A stretch of 64,000 nucleotides of DNA, taken from JBBSEX01 sp038239345. Its GTDB lineage: Bacteria > Acidobacteriota > Terriglobia > Bryobacterales > Bryobacteraceae. Each line of letters starts with the position of its first letter. The stretch's first letter is position 1. The stretch lies in assembly GCA_038239345.1 (NCBI GenBank), contig JBBSEX010000002.1, positions 434,001 to 498,000 of the forward strand, read 5' to 3'. Shown one piece after another: positions 33,070 to 40,837 of this stretch. A program made the translations under genes and the position numbers. Below the pieces are notes generated by a model. It searched no databases. It saw only the letters and a program-made list of their open reading frames with translations, and was not told the origin of the DNA.

Positions 33070-34923
33070 ATGCCATTGCATACCACGCCGCAGATCCGCA
33101 GCCTTCTCGCCACGCTCAAAGAACTTCGAGAGTCTTGTCTCTCCATGGAAAAGGAATTTGAAGCGTCCATCGCTGAGGCCTGCCCACAATCCCGCCGCGG
33201 CGCGCGGAACCTGGTCCACTATCTGGCTATGCGCCAGGTAGATCTGCGCGATCTCCAAGGCCAACTGTCCGCCATGGGGCTTTCGTCACTCGGGCACAGC
33301 GAATCCAGCGCTCTGGCCGGAATTGAAGCCGTCATCACCATCCTGGAATCGGTATCGGGAGAGAAGCCAAACAATCCGTCCCCACCCGAGGGCGGCGTCG
33401 ATTTGAAGACTGGCCCCGGTCTGCTGGCCGAGCAGGCCGAGCATCTCCTGGGACCGGTTCCCAAAGGCCGCGATGTTCGCATCATGGTGACGATGCCGTC
33501 CGAAGCTGCCCAGTCTTACGAGCTAGTTAGAACTCTGATCGAGGCGGGCATGGACGTCATGCGCGTGAATTGCGCCCACGATTCCTCTCACGAATGGGAA
33601 CTCATGATCGCGCATATGCGACGTGTTAACCAGGAATCAGGCAGACATTGCAAGGTGCTGATGGATCTGGCGGGCCCAAAACTGCGCACCGGCCCCATCC
33701 ATCGTGGACACCACGTTGTGCGATGGCGAGTGGACAAGGACGGGCGCGGTAATGTCGTCGCCCCAGCGCGTATCGGGCTCGTTGCCAAGCACGCAAGCCT
33801 CGAATCCCTACCATCCGCCGACGCCTGGCTTCCAGTACCGGAAATTCTGCTGCGCTCCGTCCGCGTCGGCGATTCCGTCCAGATCAGGGACAGCCAGAAG
33901 AAGAAGCGACGCCTGACGGTAATCCAGAAGGCCGATCACGCATGCATTTGCACCTGCGAACAAGGCGCCTACATCCTAAGCCGCGCTGAATTATTGCTAC
34001 TGCGCGACGGTGAGAAAATCGCCGAGAGTCACGCCGGCGACGTCCCGTTCATTGAGGAACCCATTCGCCTGCACCCCGGTGATTCATTGGTCTTAACCAA
34101 GGAGGAGAACCAGCTTCTGGCGCAGCATCATAACATCCCGCACGTTGCCTGCACACTTCCTGAGGCCTTTTCCACCGCGCAGGCGGGCCAGCCGGTCTTC
34201 TTCGACGACGGCAAAATCGAAGGCGGCATTCGCGAGGTTCATCCCGACCATATGCTGATTGAGATCGTGCACACGGGCGCACGCGAGGCCAAGCTCGGTT
34301 CGGCCAAGGGCATTAATCTTCCGGAGACCGACCTTGGCGTCGCCGCGATGACGGAGAAAGACCGGCACGACCTCGATTTTGTCGCCGAACATGCCGACAT
34401 CGTCGGCCTATCCTTCGTGCGCCGTCCTGAGGATGTAGTGGAGTTACAGAAGGAACTGGCGGCGCGCGGCAAAAGCGGGCTCGGGATTATCCTCAAGATC
34501 GAAAGCCGGCAAGCATTCGATCAGCTTCCGTTCATCCTGCTTGCGGCGCTGCGCCAGCAGCCGGTTGGAGTCATGGTGGCACGGGGTGATCTTGCCGTCG
34601 AGGTCGGCTTCGAACGTCTCGCCGAAGTCCAGGAGGAAGTCCTTTGGCTAAGCGAGGCGGCGCACCTTCCGGTGATCTGGGCTACGCAGGTGCTGGAAAC
34701 GCTCGCCAAGACAGGCATTCCCACGCGCGCCGAAGTGACCGATGCCGCGATGGGCGTCCGCGCCGAGTGCGTCATGCTCAACAAGGGCGAGCACATCGTT
34801 GACGCCGTCCGCTTCCTGGATCACGTTCTGCACCACATGCAAGCTCATCACTTAAAGAAGCGCTCTATGCTCCGCCGCCTGGCCGTAGCGCAAGTCAACC
34901 ACGCTGCGTCCCCCGGAGCTTGA
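33070..34923 (+). CDS. Pyruvate kinase-like protein with N-terminal extension
   Basis: A 617-residue pyruvate kinase homologue. About 135 residues of mostly helical, unrecognised sequence precede the TIM barrel. Barrel motifs are 'MRVNCAHDSSHEW' (canonical R-L-N-F-S-H), 'MDLAGPKLRTG', 'ILKIESRQAFDQL' (K-I-E present), 'GVMVARGDLAVEVG' and 'IWATQVLETLAKTGIPTRAE'. The final 'S-G-E-T-A-x-G' loop of true pyruvate kinases is replaced by 'MLNKGEHIVDAV', and the allosteric C-terminal domain is absent. Catalysis of phosphoenolpyruvate to pyruvate is therefore possible but not certain. It lies among stress-type genes rather than glycolytic genes. Confidence 0.85.
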   Translation: MPLHTTPQIRSLLATLKELRESCLSMEKEFEASIAEACPQSRRGARNLVHYLAMRQVDLRDLQGQLSAMGLSSLGHSESSALAGIEAVITILESVSGEKPNNPSPPEGGVDLKTGPGLLAEQAEHLLGPVPKGRDVRIMVTMPSEAAQSYELVRTLIEAGMDVMRVNCAHDSSHEWELMIAHMRRVNQESGRHCKVLMDLAGPKLRTGPIHRGHHVVRWRVDKDGRGNVVAPARIGLVAKHASLESLPSADAWLPVPEILLRSVRVGDSVQIRDSQKKKRRLTVIQKADHACICTCEQGAYILSRAELLLLRDGEKIAESHAGDVPFIEEPIRLHPGDSLVLTKEENQLLAQHHNIPHVACTLPEAFSTAQAGQPVFFDDGKIEGGIREVHPDHMLIEIVHTGAREAKLGSAKGINLPETDLGVAAMTEKDRHDLDFVAEHADIVGLSFVRRPEDVVELQKELAARGKSGLGIILKIESRQAFDQLPFILLAALRQQPVGVMVARGDLAVEVGFERLAEVQEEVLWLSEAAHLPVIWATQVLETLAKTGIPTRAEVTDAAMGVRAECVMLNKGEHIVDAVRFLDHVLHHMQAHHLKKRSMLRRLAVAQVNHAASPGA

Positions 34924-34945
34924 TTCCAGCTAAGCATGGCCCAGA

Positions 34946-36064
34946 TCATAGCTCGGCGATTACTTGCTCGACCGGACGTCTCAAGGAGCGCGGCATCGGA
35001 GCCGCATAACCGAAGCGAACCAGAAGCTGTGGTCGAGCCTGCCCCAGGGCCAGAGCACTCTGGAACTGCTCCCGGAGATGAGCCACCTCGATCGGCTGGT
35101 TCAAGCAAGCCGATCTGATGTTCAAGCAAGTCATTGAGAGTGCCGCTCGCTGGTACACCCGTCCCGTGCGCACCCACGCCGTCTTATCGTCCGCTGCCGA
35201 AACAACGATCATCGCTCCCGCGGAACTCAGAAGTTTTTTGCCGTCCGCATCAGCTTCCTTGCGCGGCGTAGTGCCAGTCACAAACATCTGTCCCAGCCAT
35301 CGGGGTACTTCGGGGTTCCCCGAACACCGCAAGGCCAGACCGTCGAACGATGTTAAAGCCTCTTTCTTGTTGAATCGCAGCCATTGAATTAGCTCTTTGA
35401 CAAACGCTTTATCGGCGTACTGGCTCAGATCACCCTGAGCGACATAGTCCCTTACGGTATTCAGGCCTGAGGATCCTAAGACGAATTGTAATGACACACC
35501 CGGCTCCAGGGGTACCATCCGCAGCGTGTCCAGACCCGCTCCTTCGATAGCTTTTCCGCTGTATTCCGAACGGGTATTCTGCCGCATAGGAATTGCGTCG
35601 AAAAGTGGACCTCCGTGTGGAGTATCCGCCGTCACTTCGATGCGAATAAAATCGACAGTATCGGGATATGTTACGTTGCACCTGTATCCAGCCGCGCGCG
35701 CGGCAATGACAAAATTTTCGAGTGCGCACCCGAGGCTGATCCATAATTCACGATTATCGGGATCGACGATCGGCAGTCGCCGGCTGTAATCGGGATGGAT
35801 TTCGATCGCGCGATCTCGAATGACAAACTTCCACGGCTGCGCGTTGTGGGCATTAGCGGCGAGTGTCGCGTAGCGAAGGATTTCACGCATCTGCGCGGGC
35901 ACCTCAGGAACTCTCCGGAGCTTCGTTCGACTCCGATTAGCTTGCTCGGCGTAATTCAACCAAGGTGCATAGTCGACAACCAGGTATCCGCCAACTACGG
36001 CGATTGCGGCAGCAGGCAAAAATTTCAAGACAGTGCGACGGTTAAAGCTCCCCGTTTTAGTCAT
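34946..36064 (-). CDS. Acg-family nitroreductase-like protein, Tat-exported
   Basis: A 372-residue protein with an N-terminal 'NRRTVLKFLPAAAIAVVGG' that fits a twin-arginine signal. It is followed by a nitroreductase/FMN-binding fold: 'ATLAANAHNAQPWKFVI' (conserved N-x-Q-P-W), 'NRELWISLGCALENFVIAA', and later 'GMIVVSAADDKTAWVRTGRVYQRAAL'-like helices with the Acg-type lid. Acg proteins in mycobacteria bind flavin but lack normal nitroreductase activity and belong to the DosR regulon. Its genomic position beside P-ATPase, CBS and AdhP genes fits that picture. Convergent with the pyruvate-kinase-like gene. Confidence 0.9.
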   Translation of the reverse strand: MTKTGSFNRRTVLKFLPAAAIAVVGGYLVVDYAPWLNYAEQANRSRTKLRRVPEVPAQMREILRYATLAANAHNAQPWKFVIRDRAIEIHPDYSRRLPIVDPDNRELWISLGCALENFVIAARAAGYRCNVTYPDTVDFIRIEVTADTPHGGPLFDAIPMRQNTRSEYSGKAIEGAGLDTLRMVPLEPGVSLQFVLGSSGLNTVRDYVAQGDLSQYADKAFVKELIQWLRFNKKEALTSFDGLALRCSGNPEVPRWLGQMFVTGTTPRKEADADGKKLLSSAGAMIVVSAADDKTAWVRTGRVYQRAALSMTCLNIRSACLNQPIEVAHLREQFQSALALGQARPQLLVRFGYAAPMPRSLRRPVEQVIAEL

Positions 36065-36334
36065 GGATTAGTTTGTTGCCTTCCCTCACAGCTTTTCGGG
36101 GTCCAAACCGCTCGATCCCTAGAGCAGATCCATGTTGACGCGTTCCGGCTCACTCTCTTCGAGCGATCTTGTCGAGACCGCTGGCGGTCAATTGACCGTA
36201 TATCGTTACCAGGCTAGGCATCGCAGGCGCTGCTCCGGCATTTCTGTGCCTTTAAATTCCGGTAAGTGGCTGATACGGCCCGCCGACAGACCATGGTGCC
36301 GTAGATGCATCCTGGATTGCAGTGGAAAGATAAA

Positions 36335-36787
36335 ATGCAATATAACAAGCTGCACATGGCGTTTTGTTTCGGCCTGATCGTGGCGGCCGCGGGATCGGCA
36401 CAGGTTGCCGGCGTTAAGCATTCACCGGTTGCCCCCGAACCCGGTAACACGCACCTGATTCATTCCGTGGAAGGTAGTGCTCTGTTCAAGGCATATTGTG
36501 CCGCCTGCCATGGAACCGATGCGAAAGGAACCGGGCCAATGTCCGAATACCTCAAGGTGAAAACGCCCGACCTCACCCGAATCAGCGAGCGGGCGGGAGG
36601 CACCTTTCCACTGACTCGCGTTCAAAGAATCATTTCAGGGGAGGACAACATCAAGTCGGGCCATGGAACTCAAGCGATGCCTGTCTGGGGACCGATTTTC
36701 TCTCAGGTTTCAAGCGATCGGGACTGGGGACGAATGCGAGTGTATAATCTGGCGGAATTCATTGGAACACTGCAGCAGAAGAATTAG
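36335..36787 (+). CDS. Small c-type cytochrome
   Basis: Exported single-haem cytochrome of 150 residues. The signal peptide (MQYNKLHMAFCFGLIVAAAG, cleavage near 'GSAQ') supports this ATG over one 30 nt upstream. The haem motif is 'YCAACHGTDAKGTGPM', and the methionine ligand is likely in 'GTQAMPVWGPIF'. It resembles the small mono-haem class I cytochromes that shuttle electrons to oxidases or periplasmic enzymes. Divergent from the Acg-like gene. Confidence 0.92.
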   Translation: MQYNKLHMAFCFGLIVAAAGSAQVAGVKHSPVAPEPGNTHLIHSVEGSALFKAYCAACHGTDAKGTGPMSEYLKVKTPDLTRISERAGGTFPLTRVQRIISGEDNIKSGHGTQAMPVWGPIFSQVSSDRDWGRMRVYNLAEFIGTLQQKN

Positions 36788-36822
36788 GCGAGCCTGCTGA
36801 TCGTACAAGCCTGATTAGCTGA

Positions 36823-37014
36823 GATCAAAAGGACCGCATACATGACGACAAGTACGACCCCGCATCCGCCGAGCGCAAGAAACTGACCGAGCATTCTGAC
36901 CGGGTGAACGCCGCGCGTCGCCACATTCCGATGGTGAAAATCGACAAGCCTTTGAGGACTCACCCGCCGGTTGGCCCCAACAGCCGACTTACGGATAAGC
37001 TGCGTTCGCGTTGA
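36823..37014 (+). pseudogene. DUF899-like N-terminal remnant
   Basis: A 63-codon open stretch between two stops, without a usable start. It contains 'ERKKLTEHSDRVNAARRHIP' followed by 'MVKIDKP'. This matches the conserved opening of DUF899 (thioredoxin-like) proteins, whose pattern is L-T-x-x-x-D-x-x-N-A-x-R-R-x-x-P-M-V-x-x-x-K. The frame then loses similarity and stops. The missing start and missing thioredoxin-like domain mark it as a relic. The match is from memory of the family pattern. Confidence 0.4.
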
Positions 37015-37020
37015 TATACT
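37015..37020 (+). promoter_or_regulatory. -10-like TATACT placed for near-leaderless transcription
   Basis: TATACT ends 6 nt before the TTG start of the M61 peptidase gene, which would place the transcript start at or next to the start codon. No matching -35 with 17-bp spacing was found. No ribosome binding site precedes the TTG, consistent with leaderless initiation but not proof. Confidence 0.25.
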
Positions 37021-37026
37021 GCGAAC

Positions 37027-38970
37027 TTGTATATTCGGACTTTGCTCGCCAGTCTTGCGCTGCCACTTCTAGCGCAACTGCAAACTGCTCAGGAACCCGT
37101 TCGCTACGAGTTGCGGTTCCCTAATGCCACGCATCATGAAGCGGAGATCCGCGCGACTTTCTCTGGTGTCACCGCGCCGGTGTTGGAAGTAGTGATGAGC
37201 CGGTCGTCCCCCGGACGATATGCGCTGCATGAATTCGCCAAGAACGTTTATAACTTTCGGGCAACGGATGGAATGGGGCATGCGCTGCCAGTGACGCGGC
37301 CTTCGCCCTATCAATGGAACGTCGGCGAACACAAGGGAACGGTTGTAATCGATTACACGCTCTACGGCGACCGGGCCGACGGCACTTACAACGGCATCGA
37401 CGCAACGCACGCACATTTGAATATTCCAGCGACGCTGATCTGGGCGCATCAGTTTTATCAGGCGCCGGCATCCATTCGATTTGAGGTTCCGGCGGGTTCT
37501 AACTGGAAAGTCGCCACGCAACTGTTGCCGGGCCGCGATGGCACTTATCTGGCTCCCAATGTCGATTGGATGATGGACAGTCCGGTGGAGTTGAGCGCCT
37601 TCACCATGCGCGAGTGGAAGGTCGGCGATGCTCAATTCCGCATGGCGCTCCATCATATGGGAATTGAAGAAGAGGCCAGCGCCTATGCTCGCATGTCTGA
37701 GGCGGTGGTGCTGGAAGAAGAAGGAATATTCGGATCTCTGGCGAAGTACGACAATGGCACATATACTTTTCTGCTGGATTATTTGCCGTACGCGTCGGGC
37801 GATGGCATGGAGCACCGCGACTCGACGATCATCGCAGGCACGCACGATCTGAAAGACGATGCGGCTTCGATGATCGGCACCGTTTCCCACGAATTCTTTC
37901 ATTCCTGGAATGTCGAGCGGATTCGCCCCAAAGGGCTGGAGCCGTTTGATTTCGAACACGCCAATATGTCAGGCGAATTATGGTTTGCCGAGGGGATTAC
38001 CAGCTATTACGGCCCTCTGACACTGAAACGATCGGGCTTGTGGAGTTCAAATCGCTTCCTGAAAGGTCTGGGTTACGCCGTCGGCGCGGTTCTGAACGCC
38101 CCCGGACGCCAGATATTCGATGTAATCGATATGAGCCGTCAAGCGCCGTTCGTCGACGCCGCAACCGCTAACGATCCGGTGAATTACGCCAACACGTTCA
38201 TCTCGTATTACACCTATGGCGAGGCACTTGGCTTAGGAATCGATCTCTCCATCCGCAGCCGCTTTCCGGGCAAGACGCTGGACGATTGGATGCGCGCGAT
38301 GTGGCGCGAACATCCCGACGTGCAGAAGCCGTATACACTGGCGGATCTGCAAGCCACGCTAGCCGGGATTACCAGCAAAGAGTTCGCCGATGAAATCTTT
38401 CGGCGTCACATTTATGGACTGGAGCCGCTGGACTATGCGTCGTTGCTGGCGCGGGCGGGTCTTCTGCTTGAAAAAGAAAAACCGGGAAAGGTGTGGCTGG
38501 GCGCGCACCCGCTGCATTTCTCTGAAAAGGGCGTGGAAGTAGGGATCACCCTCCGCAACTCCCCGCTGTATCTGGCGGGACTCGATCATGGGGATCTGGT
38601 CGTGGAGTGGGATGGCAAGATCCTCAAGAATGAGAAAGAACTCGACGCTTGGCTCGATACTCATAAACCTGGCGATAAGGTCAAGTTGAAGATGGAAAGC
38701 CGGAGCGGCAAGAAAGATGTCGAGGTAGAGTTGGCCGAGTCGCCCGCGCTGCATATTGTTGAATTTGAGCAGGCGGGGCGTCCGCTAACAGCGGAAATGG
38801 CTTCGTTTCGCGCAGAGTGGCTGGGTTCAAAGGCGATTCGTCCGCTGCCTAAGCTGGAAAAGTATTGCCACGAATGCAAGCGCGCGTTCCAGTTTGAATA
38901 TGATAAGTGCCCGTATGACGGTACGGATTTGAAGATTACGAGATTTGTAGAGCCCGCGAAAACAAAGTAA
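37027..38970 (+). CDS. M61 family metallopeptidase with PDZ domain and C-terminal zinc ribbon
   Basis: Exported zinc peptidase of the glycyl-aminopeptidase (M61) family. A TTG start gives a signal peptide (MYIRTLLASLALPLLAQ). The N-terminal beta domain runs to about residue 240, then comes the catalytic domain with 'GTVSHEFFHSWNVERIRP' (HExxH) and the third ligand in 'LWFAEGITSYYG'. A PDZ domain occupies about residues 490-590. The last 35 residues form an unusual Cys4-like ribbon ('YCHECKRAF...KCPYDGTDL'), which is rare in an exported enzyme. 647 residues. It is followed 3 nt later by an ankyrin gene. Confidence 0.93.
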   Translation: MYIRTLLASLALPLLAQLQTAQEPVRYELRFPNATHHEAEIRATFSGVTAPVLEVVMSRSSPGRYALHEFAKNVYNFRATDGMGHALPVTRPSPYQWNVGEHKGTVVIDYTLYGDRADGTYNGIDATHAHLNIPATLIWAHQFYQAPASIRFEVPAGSNWKVATQLLPGRDGTYLAPNVDWMMDSPVELSAFTMREWKVGDAQFRMALHHMGIEEEASAYARMSEAVVLEEEGIFGSLAKYDNGTYTFLLDYLPYASGDGMEHRDSTIIAGTHDLKDDAASMIGTVSHEFFHSWNVERIRPKGLEPFDFEHANMSGELWFAEGITSYYGPLTLKRSGLWSSNRFLKGLGYAVGAVLNAPGRQIFDVIDMSRQAPFVDAATANDPVNYANTFISYYTYGEALGLGIDLSIRSRFPGKTLDDWMRAMWREHPDVQKPYTLADLQATLAGITSKEFADEIFRRHIYGLEPLDYASLLARAGLLLEKEKPGKVWLGAHPLHFSEKGVEVGITLRNSPLYLAGLDHGDLVVEWDGKILKNEKELDAWLDTHKPGDKVKLKMESRSGKKDVEVELAESPALHIVEFEQAGRPLTAEMASFRAEWLGSKAIRPLPKLEKYCHECKRAFQFEYDKCPYDGTDLKITRFVEPAKTK

Positions 38971-38973
38971 TCG

Positions 38974-40752
38974 ATGACCGTTTTTCCCATCCTGCTATTC
39001 GCCGTGGCGCTTTGTTTCGCCCAGGAACAAAAGCCGGCTGATGCCCTACTGGATGCGGCACAACGCGGAGATTCGCAGCAGGTGGCTTCGCTATTACAGC
39101 GCGGCGTCGACCCCAACGTGAGAGATGGGCAGGGCGCTACTGCATTGATGCTGGCTGTCTCGCTTACGCCGCGATACAAGCCCGTATGGAGCGAGGATCC
39201 CCGGCCGGACTACGCCGGATTGCTGCGATTGTTGATCGATAAGGGCGCCGACCCGAATGCCCGGGACAGTGTTGGCGACACGCCGCTACTCTATGCGATG
39301 CAAGGGGCGGCGTCGGAATACAAGGTGATGGGCGCGAATGAATCGGCGGTTCACACTCTCCTTGGGCACGGGGCGAAAGCGAACCTGAGTAACGATGCCG
39401 GTGTCTCGCCGTTGATGAAGTTATTAGACCTCTGGGCCGATCAAGCGGATCTGTTGAAATTCCTTCTTGCCGCGGGAGCCGAAGTAGCGGCACGGGATAA
39501 GGAAGGCCGAACTCCGCTGATGATTGCGGCGCGCCGGGGCAAGGAGCAAGCGGTCCGGGCGCTGCTAGGAAAGGCTAGCGTCAATGTGCAAGACCAGCAG
39601 GGGCGCACGGCGCTGATGATTGCGATCGCAGGCCAGTGGGAGCAGCACGTGGCCATCGCCGCGCTTCTGATCGAGAACGGCGCGAACCTCGATTTGCGAG
39701 ATTCGCTCGGTGATTCGGCTATCGATTATGCGGCACGGGCGGGCTATCCGGAACGGGTCAATTTTCTGATAAGCAGAGGAGCGCACACGGCGAACACGGG
39801 CGCTGTCCTGAGTGAAGCAAGGAACCGCGGTTTGATTCGTGTATTGGAAGCGCGTGACGGCAAAACGGTGAAGTCCCTTCTGGACGAGGGAGCTGACCCC
39901 AATACAGACAGCAAGGGTGAAACGGCGTTGACGATTGCTGTCGAACTGGAGCAGGCCGACGCTGTCGCTTTGCTTCTGGAGAAAGGCGCAAGAGTAAATA
40001 CCGCCGGCCAAAACGGAAGCACCGCGCTGATGATTGCGGCCGACAAATATAACGGTGATATCGTGAAACTCTTGCTGGCCCATCACGCTGATGCGAACGC
40101 CATGGACAAGGACGGAAACACCGTACTCCTTCGTGCCGCGGCTTCCTCGCGCGATGAATTGGAAGACCGTAAGCCAGTGATCCAACCCATTCTGGATGCG
40201 GGCGCGGATTTCAAGAGTTCTAACCTGCTGGGCGTTACTCCGCTGATGCTTCTTTCACGCGGAAGCAACTCCATCATGCAGGTGCTACTGGAAAAAGGTG
40301 CACCAGTCGACGCTCGCGATAAAGCGGGAAACACCGCGCTGCTGTATGCCGCGAGCCGCTTTATTCGAGAAGAGGCTCGCTATGCAGCAGAAGCTTTGCT
40401 CGCCAAGGGCGCGGACGTCAATGTGGCCAATCAGGAGGGCGAAACGCCGCTACTGCGGGCGGCTACCCAATATAATGTCAAAGGCGTTGCGCTGCTGTTG
40501 GATCATGGTGCAAAGATCAATGCAAAAACCGCATCCGGCCGGTCTGCGCTACTGGCCGCTATCGACGGTCCGAAGGACCTTGATAATGAGCATCACGTCG
40601 TCTACTCCCCGGCGATCGCGCAGTTGCTGATCAATCGCGGAGCGGACGTGAATGCCCGGGATCGCAGTGGCAACAGTCCTCTGGCGGCCGCTATACGCCG
40701 GGATTATCGCGAAATGATCACGATCCTTTTGCAGCACGGCGCGAAAGAATAA
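38974..40752 (+). CDS. Ankyrin-repeat protein, exported
   Basis: A 592-residue protein with a signal peptide (MTVFPILLFAVALCFAQ) and about fifteen ankyrin repeats ('TALMLAVSLTP', 'TPLMIAARRGKEQAVRALL', 'TALTIAVELEQADAVALLL', 'SPLAAAIRRDYREMITILL'). It is placed 3 nt after the M61 peptidase gene, so the two are probably one transcription unit and may interact in the periplasm (inference). The second long ankyrin protein of the window, it shares architecture but is not an obvious duplicate of the one next to lptC. Confidence 0.92.
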   Translation: MTVFPILLFAVALCFAQEQKPADALLDAAQRGDSQQVASLLQRGVDPNVRDGQGATALMLAVSLTPRYKPVWSEDPRPDYAGLLRLLIDKGADPNARDSVGDTPLLYAMQGAASEYKVMGANESAVHTLLGHGAKANLSNDAGVSPLMKLLDLWADQADLLKFLLAAGAEVAARDKEGRTPLMIAARRGKEQAVRALLGKASVNVQDQQGRTALMIAIAGQWEQHVAIAALLIENGANLDLRDSLGDSAIDYAARAGYPERVNFLISRGAHTANTGAVLSEARNRGLIRVLEARDGKTVKSLLDEGADPNTDSKGETALTIAVELEQADAVALLLEKGARVNTAGQNGSTALMIAADKYNGDIVKLLLAHHADANAMDKDGNTVLLRAAASSRDELEDRKPVIQPILDAGADFKSSNLLGVTPLMLLSRGSNSIMQVLLEKGAPVDARDKAGNTALLYAASRFIREEARYAAEALLAKGADVNVANQEGETPLLRAATQYNVKGVALLLDHGAKINAKTASGRSALLAAIDGPKDLDNEHHVVYSPAIAQLLINRGADVNARDRSGNSPLAAAIRRDYREMITILLQHGAKE

Positions 40753-40782
40753 CACCCCCTTACTTAACCCGCAAGTTTCTTC

Positions 40783-40819
40783 GTAACGTAACCAACATGT
40801 AACCCCACTGAAGCGTTAC
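40783..40819 (+). promoter_or_regulatory. Cluster of GTAAC motifs upstream of the TonB receptor
   Basis: GTAAC occurs at 40783, 40788 and 40799 and inverted (GTTAC) at 40815, within 37 bp just before the receptor gene. Such clustering suggests binding sites for a regulator. No known operator was recognised. Confidence 0.3.
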
Positions 40820-40837
40820 CTCGCTAACTTGGACACT

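Noticed and set aside
32620..33264. 214-codon minus-strand frame between mgtA and the pyruvate-kinase-like gene
   Set aside because: It overlaps the 3' end of mgtA and the start of the kinase-like gene and its composition is not coding-like; the 77-aa frame inside this interval, in another frame, looks better.
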